A DNA stretch of 64,000 bases from Acanthaster planci (Eukaryota; Echinodermata; Asteroidea; Valvatida; Acanthasteridae): the NCBI RefSeq assembly GCF_001949145.1, contig NW_019091368.1, positions 2,923,220 to 2,987,219 on the forward strand, in the 5' to 3' direction. This document shows, piece after piece, positions 1 to 11,500 of this stretch. The number at the start of each line of letters is the position of its first letter. The stretch's first letter is position 1. A program made the translations under genes and the position numbers. The notes beneath the pieces are model-generated. The model searched no databases and was not told where the DNA came from. It was given only the letters and a program-made list of their open reading frames with translations.

Positions 1-3000
1 GAAAGCCCAGTCAGGTGTAACAGTAATTCTGTAATAGCGCCCTCGTAGCCTGATATACGACAGTCCGAAAACTGTGTGCAATCTGTGTACAGAGTCTATT
101 GAGAAAATTTAATTCTTAAAAAATCAATAAATAAACTACTTATTTTCTCCTAGGACCGTCCTTGGATGATGGTTCAAAGGTCTAAGTTTGAAGTCGATCA
201 GATTTAGTAAACTGCCGAAGTCGACTGGTAGAAGGAATTGAGTTGAAGAAGAAAAAAAAATTATCAGAAAAACAATACTGTTTCGGCAAAGTTGCCGAAA
301 CAGCTAATAAAACAAAAACAAAAACCAGATGAAGCCTGAGGTGGGAACAAAGTTCAGTACTGCACAACAGCCCAGTTCCCGGTAGGGCACTAGTCTGCAA
401 TTTTTGACTGGTTAGGGGTTCTTGAATACAAGCAGTTCAATTCATCCAAATTTAGTTTATATGGAGCGAGCAGTTAACAGCAACTCAAAGACTGTACCTG
501 TGAAAGGTGAAGTGAATCTTGCTTAAATTGCTTAATATAGTTGAGTTAATAGTTAATAGTTGAGTTCAAACCGCTCAAACCCTAAAGGGATTATTTTAAG
601 GTGAAAGAATACAACTCAGTCTGGTCCGATGGATGATTTTTTTGATGTAAAGAACTAGAAGGGATGGCCAAACTGTCTCAGGTATTTATGATTTCCTAAA
701 ATCCAAAATCGTAATTATTGAAGCTGTACAATATTATAAATAAAACCAGAAAATTTACTGTTAAGAGTAAAAATTTCTCGACAATTTCCAAGGCCTATAA
801 CTAGTTCCTTGTTTACCCAGCCACGGACAGATCTGAGGCTGACCTGGATTCAAAGATCAATTTCATTTAATTTCTTTGTGCCACCCTCTGACACTGCCGC
901 CTCCACCAGAAAAAAATCCATAATCCGAAAGATATCAAAATGAGCATTCTTCTTACTAACACAGCTGCCACGCGCACAAGCTGAACGCAGTAGAAGCATT
1001 AAGCCTCTTTGAGACTGACTTCGCCTTGCCATGATAAAATGCAAGCCGAGTAACGGAAACTGTCAAATACTACCACTCAAATTTTCACCAAAAAATCTTG
1101 CAACAGAAGTAATTACTGTTTATTGATTGAAAATTTACAAAGAGTTTTTTATTCCAGAGCAACTATCCCAGCAAATCACTTTGTTGTATAAATACAGTCA
1201 GGAAAAAAACTTACACAATAAATTCATGTCATAAAACTGTCCCGATACAAATCATTCTGCTGTGGCCATGCAGAGTAATCCCTCATCAAGTTTTAGTCGT
1301 TTTGCCATTTTTCCTTTTCTTTTCGTGAATTTCCAACAAGCTTTTAAAATAATAACAATAAAATAACAGCATACAAGGACAGCCTCTTAATGCACATCGG
1401 TACATAATTAATGAGGTTAACTTCAAATATGCTGCAACGGTCATTGCTAAAAAGGTTTACTTCTCGTGCTGACCATATGGCGTATGTCAGGAAAATATGA
1501 AAATGCTATCGACATTTATATTTTACAACAGATGCGGCCAGAAACTCAAACACCTGTATAAACACCACAGGTGGTGAATATACCCTGTTGGTTTTGGTAA
1601 GGGAACAATAACTAGCAATAAAATTCAGGATATCTTCCAATCTCAGACTTCTTTTCATTTAGTAAACAGGGGAATTCCGTGCGTAATTATGCTGTCATTC
1701 TTAAGTTGAGGCGGGATAAAAATATTGCAGTCGACAATTCAACAGAAACTATATTCATACACAATACATAAACGTTCACACTGACTACAATCTTCACAAG
1801 GTGAGAGAGTACAGTATCCTAAAACGATAACCTCAAAAGATTGAAGGAAAAAAATTTGTCAAGTACTACTTTTTTATATAACAGCTCATGTGGCAATTTA
1901 AACGCAAATTCCTCAACACGTAGTCACTTTTACAGATACCTGAAGAAGTTGCAAATATTACACGAAATATCGTCAACGAAACAAGATACAAAATGGAAAA
2001 AAAAAAACCTCTACACATCGAATCTCTAAGTTTTGGGCAGAGGTCTTACACATCAATACCACCACACAATACATTGACCAAAAAAGTCTTAATGCTTCCA
2101 AACAAAGCGATACAAAAAAAATATGGTTTTTAGTGACAACACTCTTCAGAATTGGATAATTCACAAGGCACTGCCGAAAGACCTCTCTTATGCGTCAGCA
2201 CAGTATTGCCAGCCAGTGAGTGGTTGGTAAATTACGGCCGGCCGGCAGCACAGCAACAAAAGAACAATAAATCTGAATAGTGCCGATGATAAATACTAAT
2301 GGCATCTAAAGCAGACGACCGATGATTGATTTGGAGTTCTCCAAGACAACGACCTTACATAAACAAAGCTGGAGCTAGAGTTGCAACCGGAGACAAAGCC
2401 AAGATTTAAAAAGAAAAAAAAAGAATATAAACACCAATAATTAACATTACACTATATTCACATGACTCTGCTGCATACACATACCTTATATACAAATAAA
2501 AGTTTTTATAAACACTAATGCCTACATTAATTTAACACAAGAATTTCGGTGGCTCTAACCCTGTACAGAACATCACTATAAAGACTGCTGAAATTGATAC
2601 AATGCCAGCAAATTATCTTCAACATTATGACACGTATTGCTTTTCTCCAGTCCAATTAAACAATTTTATTTAAAAAAACACAGAAACATCACTGACCTAC
2701 AGATGGTGCACAATGGAAACAAGGCCAGTTAAATCGGGCTGGAAATAATATCTGACCGGACCCCAAATTAGAGTAGCCATTATGTGTAGAAGAATTTTTT
2801 TTCTAATGGTAAAATTTTAAAATGAGAAAAATCCAAATAAAGCACATGATCCTTTAAAGTCACAAGGGATAACTACAAATATTATATTTCTTTACTATCT
2901 ACAGGAAACTTTTACAATAAAAACCCTTGAAATTCAACACTTCAACGAAATGAGGAACACAGCAAAATCCTACCTGAACACTTTTTCTCACAAGGGTGTA

Positions 3001-5105
3001 AATCATTTTTAGGCAAGTAACTTTGGTACTACGTCCGTGTTCCCTGAAGTGTTTACAGTTTTCAATTTTATTTGACAAATATTTCATATCAAGCTTAACA
3101 ACTAATACACAATCAACGAGACAAGAAAGCAATTATGATCTGCCATCAGTAAAGACTCATGAACAGGTTTCCTGCCCTCAGAACATACAGTGTTCAGTAC
3201 AAAGTTTGACTACAAATGTTAACAAACTTCAAGAGTGGAAGAACTTCCGTCATACGAAACGAAAGGCAACTTTGCCGGTGAAGCTGAAAAGATGAGGAAA
3301 TTTGTGCGATTACTCGTTTATGAGGGTCTCAACTCGGAAAATAATCCCACAAAGTCGCGTTATTTGCCGGGACATTATTCTCATATGATCAAGTAAACAA
3401 CTAATTTGATGATCGGTGGAATATACAATTGAACCATCTGTTTTGCTGTTTTCAAACAAAACAAAAACATTCCCGAATGCTCTTCTACCAGGAACAATAC
3501 CAACTATTCCTGACCAAATCTAACGAGAAGCCCAAATCACGTGGAACATTGTGCGAAAAAAAGTTGTGCATTTGAAACTGGACATGAGGATCGCAGGGAA
3601 CTAGCGGATTGGAAGGAGATAATATGGACAATCCAACAGAGGGATCTGTTAGAAGGCGTGGAAGCCCTCTCAAGAGAACTTGTTCAAGTTTTTTGTCAAA
3701 ATAATTTTCAATGCATTTTGGTAAAGGTTTAGCACATTCAAGGAGAACATTCAGGCATGAATGCACCAAATCATGTTTTAGTTTTCTAGAAAGGTTGACA
3801 GTATCTTTTTTGAACTTTGTTACACCTCTTTTTTGCTTTTTTATCTTATATCTGTGGAAGAACCCAGATGTCAAATCCTTGGCCATTAAAAAGTGATAAG
3901 CCTTACAAACACTATAAATCCATTGCTTTGTAAGATCATGAGAAAAAGGCATTCTGGTTGACGCACATATAGGCACATTTTCATCTCAAGTGTTTTTTTT
4001 TGCTTTCTCAAAGTCAAACTGTACAAATAGTATAAAATATTTTCTGCCTGAACGAGCAATGCAGCATACAAATAGTAAAAAGGTGGGCTGTATGAAGCTG
4101 ACTGGAAGGCATATTTCTTGGCTGAGAAGGCTGGTTACCAGACTATCAAGGTCATGCATATTGATAAGGTCAATCCAAATGACACAGGAAAGTCACCTCA
4201 GGAATCTGTATCTTACTGGTAGGCATAAATATTACGCCTTGCACAGAGATATTCTTTCTTCATAAAATGGCATTTATTAGTGATAAATTCCTCCGTGTTG
4301 ATGGCATTCATTGACTGAAGTGCAACCATCTGTCAACTATTGGCACAGTTTTCTTTTCAAAATACAGAAGTATACTTCTGCAAAATGTACTTTAAATGAA
4401 AAATGGGGGAAATTTCAGCTGAATTTGGGCACTGTTTATAAGATTCCACCCTTTGGAATGTTGACATCAGAAGCATATAAACAATGTACAATACATTTCA
4501 ATACTTTTTTTCCCCAAGGAAATCAGACTTTCATGCTGAATACTGGGTCTCCTGCCTGACAAAAACACATGCTCCAGAAGATTTTATTTCAGCATGTCAC
4601 AAGGGTCTGGAAACTACCGACCAGTTTTGCTGAAGACTAGTGAGGGTCAAACATTCTTGATCCAAACTCCCTGATTTTCCGCACAAATGTCCAGCAACCC
4701 AAGAATAAAATTTCAGTGCCTTTTTTTCTTTCTTTATCTGTTCAAAGGTTGAATGGGCACAAACTGAACCGACAAACTGTAATGCCATCTTCCACTAGGT
4801 ACAGCAGACTGTAAGTGCATGGATATTAGAAACAAGCTCAGTAGCACATCATTCATATCTGATAATACGCCCAAGGAAAGATGTATTCCATCTTGGGAGC
4901 CAAAAGGATTTTGAGGGGTTCATTTCCCATTTTAAAACCTCCATGCCACAATGACTTTCAGTATGAGACCACTTTCACTCATGAGCAAGTTTGGTATAAC
5001 AGTGCATGTCCAGAATGAAGCTCAGCCAAGGTTATTCAGAAGTAGTAAGGTGTGAGCGCAAGGTCTACCCTATCAGCACACTCATACGCCGACTCCCACA
5101 TGTGC
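1..5105. other. Flanking sequence downstream of CTTNBP2, no gene recognised
   Basis: AT-rich sequence with short open frames only. The longest (3485-3976, minus) resembles nothing I know and lacks splice or codon support. No tRNA, repeat array or transposase was seen. Confidence 0.6.
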
Positions 5106-5150
5106 TTTATTCTCAAATAACCTTGCCTGTTTGAAATACCAAACTGGCCC
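5025..5150. repeat. Foldback repeat family, copy carrying the CTTNBP2 poly(A) signal
   Basis: The arms ccaaggttattcagaa and ttctcaaataaccttg form an inverted repeat. The segment gtgagcgcaaggtctaccct through gtgctttattctc and gaaataccaaactgg is alignable to 44345-44455 (atgagcgcacgtgaaagtct through gtgctttgttctc and gaaatactgaac). Confidence 0.65.
5106..5111 (-). terminator. CTTNBP2: Probable CTTNBP2 poly(A) signal AATAAA
   Basis: AATAAA on the minus strand (TTTATT on the plus strand) lies about 70 bases after the exon 20 stop codon and is followed by a GT-rich stretch. This gives a very short 3' UTR. The hexamer lies inside a small foldback repeat (see 5025-5150). Confidence 0.6.
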
Positions 5151-5179
5151 GTTCACGACACCGAAAATTGTGCCTGCGA

Positions 5180-5567
5180 CTACACCGTTTCTTCCCAAAC
5201 GTCCCACACCCCATCTTCGTCCTTGTTCTTCTTCCGTAATTTCTCATGCCGCCCTGCGGCCCCTCCCGGTGCCCCCGCTGTCCCGTCGTCGGGACTAGGC
5301 CGCTTCATCTGCTTCTCAGAGCCTGCCCCTGGGTCCCCGGTCTTCTTCCCCTTGTCCGCCGCAGCCTTGTCCACCCCTGCCCCCGCGCCCGACCCTCCGG
5401 GCTTCCTCCCCAGCAGGTTCTCCTGGAGCTGGGTGAGTTGGTCCATGTCCGAGTCCAGGGGACAGCCCTGTAGCTGCAGGAGGGACTCCAGGAGATCAGA
5501 GTCTTCGATGGGGGAGGATGGGATCAGATCCTGCTGGATTGTGCCCACGGGGTTGCTGTTACCGTCA
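5180..5567 (-). CDS. CTTNBP2: CTTNBP2 probable last coding exon 20
   Basis: It encodes 128 residues and a TAG stop at 5180-5182, entering in phase 2 after the acceptor tttatccccttag. It contains IQQDLIPSSPIEDSDLLESL, leucine-rich and acidic, then a Gly/Ala/Lys-rich disordered segment and the C-terminus KLRKKNKDEDGVWDVWEETV. I recognise no domain. High GC and a long open frame against an AT-rich background support coding. Assignment to CTTNBP2 rests on exact phase agreement with exon 19 and the final protein length of 1682 residues. Confidence 0.75.
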
Positions 5568-8500
5568 CTAAGGGGATAAAAAAAGTGGGCAACTGAAACC
5601 CTCAAATCTTTTAATCAAATACAGTGGACATGTGCCTCTCTGGTGATCTGGGCTCCAATGAACCACCAAAGTTGAAGCTCCTGTTCTTGTCAGGTCAATG
5701 TTTCTGATCAACAACTGTATAAAAAAGGGTCTTGTGGTACTCCCTGACCCGTTATCCGATGGCCCAAGTTCCCATCCACTTAAGAAGTCTCACTGTCAAC
5801 AGGTGAGTGTGAAAACTCTCAGACAAGTTACTCAGGCTTGCTCCTTCCCCCATGTAATCCTACTGTCATGCACTCAGTCTATTTTGATGCGAAATGTATG
5901 ACTGATGTGTGCTACAGCTTGGAGTAATAGTAGCATCACTAACTCCAATCCAACCAACTTTTTCAGCAATTTGCTGATGTAGATGTTCTTTCATCAAAGT
6001 CGACAAACCCAAGCTATATTGATAACTTTGTCTTCTCTCCAACTTCTTTTAACAGGTCCCTGGTTCAAAGTGGGTTTGTTGCACATATACAAAGAAAGCC
6101 AAATGACAGAATGGGGAAATATACTTTAGTTATGAGAATTATGTAAAAACTGGTAAAGATGCACAAAATAATTATGAATAAATTATGTACACACTATGAA
6201 TAATTTATCTTCCCATGACCCTGGTTCTGATGCAATTTTATGCAAACCCACAGAAATGGACTGTTTGTTCACCGAGGTAAGTGCCATTAAATTCTGAACC
6301 CAAAATGGTGACCATCTTTCCTTCGGACTGCCCTATGTTAATACTGACCTGGTTAATTTGGATTGCGATTTGGGAACTCGCCTCGGTATCATTGATCTTG
6401 TGCTGCGATGCAAATCTGTAAAAAAAAAAAGAACATGGGTTTAAATATGGATCATTTGGTGTTTAGTAAGCATTTAATCCACAGAACAGATGTTCTTAAA
6501 AGCAAGGCAATGGATACATTTACATCACTACCAATTTTTCCAGTGATGTAAAGTGCCCTCACTTCTTACAGGGGCGCAGTATCCATCAAACAGGCAGAAT
6601 ATCCATAGAGGAACCTTCTTCATTCTGGTAAATCCGGGAAAGTGATTATGTGTATAGTCCAGTGCAAATAAAGCACATTCATGGCCTTTTTTAAAAAAGC
6701 AAACCTCGAAGTTCACAGACTCAAAAGCCCTCTTATAGTAGTTGAAGCATTTGGGGCACATTAGCAGGGAGTTGACTTCTTGGTTTCATGTATTTTAGCC
6801 TCCAACCCACTAAGTTCTTTCCGGTCATGTGGAACAGGAACCCTGATCTGTTTTCCGCTGAGCTAAGAATGAGGCAGTTCGGTATTTTTTTATTACTATT
6901 ATTGTTTATTTGACTGTCCATAGCAGCCCACAGGCTGAATGAAGACAGCTTACACAAGATAATATTAAAATGACAACGGTTGTAATATAAAAATTTAATA
7001 TACTGTATATGTAATATTACCATAAAAATTGTCGAATAAAAATGCAATTGCTCATAAAGAAATAAAATAAATACAGCCAAATGGCTTGCATTATCATTTC
7101 AAAAAGCACAGGTCGTTAAGGAAGAGAAAGTACAAGTGAATCGGCATATGACTGCACTTACTATTAAGATTACGGCGCGCACGCGCATAGCTGTTCCCGA
7201 GTGTCCTCTTACTGAGCATGTGTGGTTAAAATACCGAACTGGCTCATTCTTTCATAGTTTTTGTACACAAGCGTCCCCTTATAAGAACGGAGCATCTGCT
7301 GACATTCACCACATGTCAGCTGCTCCCAGCTCAGTTATGCAAATGACATCCGCTCAAGAGAACCCAATTGGCGCATGGCCCCAAAACATTTACATGTAAA
7401 TTGACCCAATGCCAAAGGTGTGCAAACAACGCAGGCCTGTGTACAAGGTTGACCCAAGTGAACGTCATTGCCAAGCAAGAAAGGAACCCACTTTCACTCG
7501 CCCAAGCTGCTGATTATCTGCGTTGCAAATGAAGTCCAGAAGAGACTCAAAATTCGGAATCCCTCCCCCTCCCGTTTGGAATTGTTCTGCAGACGGGTCA
7601 TTATGACAAGAACACCCAGCAAAATGCTGACCGAGTACAGTAGAGTGATTACAAGCCATCCTGACGCTTTCACTATCCACTCTCACTGTCCAGCGTCATA
7701 GTCCTCTCCACTTTTCTGTCTTGTTAAAAAGCTGGCAAGAGGCTGAGGGTCCAGGGTAATTGCAGGACTAATGAGAGAGTAGTTCTATTCCATTCCCATA
7801 AAAGCCAAATAGGGCATCTTCAGTGAATCATCAATAATGCATGTGATCATTATTGGCTATTTGCTGCCTATCAATATCTGCGCTCAAAGATAATCTTCCA
7901 ACGACAAGATATAAGTGGTACGGCATACTATTTAAATACAATGAAGAGCATGCTCCTTGTAATGCACGCATAGATGCAGAAGCGGCCTGAGGCTGGTGGA
8001 TCAAAGACCAAGCATCCCTTATTGAAAACAGCATCCTAAATTTTACGTCTGTTCACTAACCGTGGAACTCTTTTCAGCAATCAAGACCTTTGCCTGAACT
8101 GAACTGATTTTGTAAACTTTCCAGAAGTTTCAACTGAATACAGCTGTCTAGCATGGGATCTGGTCTGACATCAGTTGAATGCAGTGAACAGGACACTGTC
8201 AACGTCAGTCAGGAGGCAGTATCAGACTGGCTTCACAGTCCGATAGACATTTTCATGACGACTGTCGTCATGTCCATCATCTGCTCTCTCAGTCTTGTCA
8301 CCAATATGACATTCCTCTTTGTCATGTTCCGCGTTCCCGCACTCAGATCGGATACCAACATCTGCTTGGCTCACTTGGCGATCTCAGATCTTCTCTTCAT
8401 GATATTGGCATTTGGGTTTAGAATGTGGGGCTACTTGGCATCCCCGTTGGCCTTTCATGTGCCCTTTGTGAGCGCGGCGGGATGCATCACCTTTTCGGCT

Positions 8501-11500
8501 TTCATCAACACCGTTTATCACGTATCCATCTTGCTGGTCACTGGAGTCTCATTTGAGAGGTACCTCGCCCTATGCCACCCCATCAAACACCTCCAGATTC
8601 GTGGGCGGAAGCGTACCAACAGAATGATCGGCGTCTGCTGGCTGGTGGGATTCATATTGGCACTGACACTTGTTCCGTCTGCTGTCATTCTCAATGTGCA
8701 ATGCCTGCGATGGCCTGACAACGATGCCTACCACGGTTACCCATCTAGCTATGCTTACTGTGGTGCCCCCGGCCCATGGGTAATAGCATATGCTGTACCT
8801 CTGCTGAACCTGTCTTGGCTCCTCTTACTGGTGGCCAACAATTACATGTACGTGCGCATCATCATCACACTTAATCAACGCTCCAGCAAGGGTGGTGTTG
8901 TCAATAATGACCCAAGTGCGCTGAAGATCCGAAACCAAGTGGCCAAAATGCTGGTTATAAACGGCGTGGTGTTCTTCCTTTGCCAGACGCCGTATCGCAT
9001 CTTCTACTTCTCAAGATGGATCTGCTCTCTGGCCGGTATTCCTGATCCCCTTGCTGCAGTGGGTAACGGCAACTGGATCGGTGGGGTTCCTCAGTATATC
9101 AATACCATGATAAACCCACTGATCTACGGTGCCATCAATAAGCAGTACCGCACAGCATTCAGACAGGCCTTTCGATGCAAAAGATGTTCCAGAACGTCTA
9201 GGGCAACTTTTACGACTAGTGCCAAGTCCACTGCAGTGACTCATTCAAAAGAAGAGAGCAATCAGCCAGCAGAATCGACGAGACTGTAAACACTGAGAAG
9301 ACAAGTTGTTTTAAATTCAATGAAACTAATCTTGAACAAAATGTAAGGGTCTAACAAAAATATTAACACTTTTGATTTCGATGTACATGTATACATAAAA
9401 ATTTCCATGCATGTCTTGAAAACATTTCTGCGTAAAACATTTACCATTTCTTTCCACTCTTAAATATTAAGGTTTTAAGGGGCCTTAAATATGTAAGGAA
9501 CACGTAATTTTCGTTAATTGTCTCTTGATATGTAATAAACTTTTTTATCAATATAGGTACAGATCAGAATCACATCTTCAAAAAATGCTACCTAGCTGTT
9601 GCTAATCAGAAATAACTTTAGAGTGCTTTATGAAAAATATTAGAACTCTACAACCATCGTTCTATTTGTCAAATAAACGTACAGATATGTTTGAGTAATC
9701 CTTTGAAAGCTTTTATTCTGGGAGGTAAATTAGAAAGTTTAACACATTTTAATTTCACACTGATGTCATGAAAATTGGACGAACTCTTCCTTCAAAATGC
9801 CAAAAAAGGTATGCCCCAAATGTTAACTTTTCCCGAGCCTCAGCTCAACGTGTGTGGGTCCACACACAAGGCCGTGAACTATTCAGGACCAGACAAACGG
9901 CACGTCACAATGCCAGACCGTAGATTCTTTTTGTGGTGCAGTACTTGTACATTTGGTGTCCAAACAAATAGCACTTTGCCCAGCCAATCCAGGGGGAGGG
10001 GAACATCTCCAGAAGAAAGAGTGAATGCAGTTGATAACCTTTGGCTGGTACATTGATAACCAATGCATTCATTATTCATTCAATGTTTTATTTACTATTT
10101 GTTTATAAAATGTAACCAGTAAGTACAAAAACTACAAACATAATGCTGGCACTGTAACAAAAGCTTTTTAGTTGTGGGTCTTGTCAATTTTTAAAAGTGT
10201 CAATTCAACAAACTATATCTTGAGAGTCTATGACAGAGAAGTATGAAAGTATATCGGTTTGTTTTTGCAGTAAACAAAGTCACTAAGTTTCTTAATTTGT
10301 TTCAGAAATCTTGTGCCCTTTATTCTACTTCATCTGCACTGACACAATCATTTCCCCACATGAACAAGCATGTGGTGGAATACATTTATTTAGCTCATCA
10401 CTTTTTTTCTCTCAGCAGCTCAGCTTTTCTGTTACCTATTAAGCAGAGCAATGCATTTTTAGGCTTATTTGGAAAATATCACCAATGTCAGTTTCCCTGA
10501 TAAGGTAGTGCATTTTTTTAGGAGTTGAGCCTTTAGGAGATTTTAGAGTATTCATTCTGACACCAATTTTGTGAAAATTGGCCACACTGTTCTTACACAG
10601 CACACATTTTTCTGAGACGGGTCAGCCAAAATGTATACTTTTTCCACTGTGGTGCTCGATGCACACGTGCTAGCACCCATGTGGCCTTGATCTTACAGAT
10701 GATGATAATGTTCCTCCTTAACAGTTCATCATTTGGAAGTGAACTTGGTACTCGAAAAGTGCTCCAATTCAACACTTGGCAAATTTGATCAGTGATCAGT
10801 GATTTGTTAACCACTGGTCAACTTTGCCTGGTGTCCGTTTTATATATCATGCATAAGTTACCAGCCAAAATCAACCACTGGTTGACAATTTGTTGCTGAT
10901 CAAACTTGCCTGCTGGTTTTAGTTAGTGTGGTGGCATATCCCCAAGTTTAAATGGAGAGGGAGCATTCAATGTCGTGAGATTCATCTGGAGACTGCAGAA
11001 ACAAAAGCCAAACTAGAACTCAAGAGACCCTGGAAACAAGTGGACTCACTGAATCCAGACTGTGAACACGATGATCAAAGACCCCACTATCCACCTCCAG
11101 CAGAAGCAACCCCTCATCAGTTGAAAAGAGTCAGGATTATTCATTTAGTTGGTAGTGATGCAGCTGCAACACTAACGTTTCCTAATCGTTTGTGAACCAG
11201 TGATGTCCAGTTAGTGCCAAAGTAGCCTCCATTGCTGTAAGGAAATAGTGCCCTCTCTGGGTCCAGCTTGATGCCCATTGGAATCTGCCCAAAATCAACT
11301 AGCCAAGTCAACCAAAAGTTAAACTTCACAAAATGTTTCCCAGTTTATAATGCCACAATCATGCTGGTAACATTTTTATCAGCTGCAGTGGCATATTCCA
11401 TGTATAAATAGAGCAGGAGCATTCACCGTGATGAAATTTGCCAGGGAACCTCAAAAGCAATTTTGAGTGCCCAAGATGTGTTTGTTCAAGTATGACGACC

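Noticed and set aside
3485-3976. 163-codon open frame on the minus strand
   Set aside because: No recognisable domain or clear splice signals, and it lies in AT-rich flanking sequence. It is most likely a chance reading frame.
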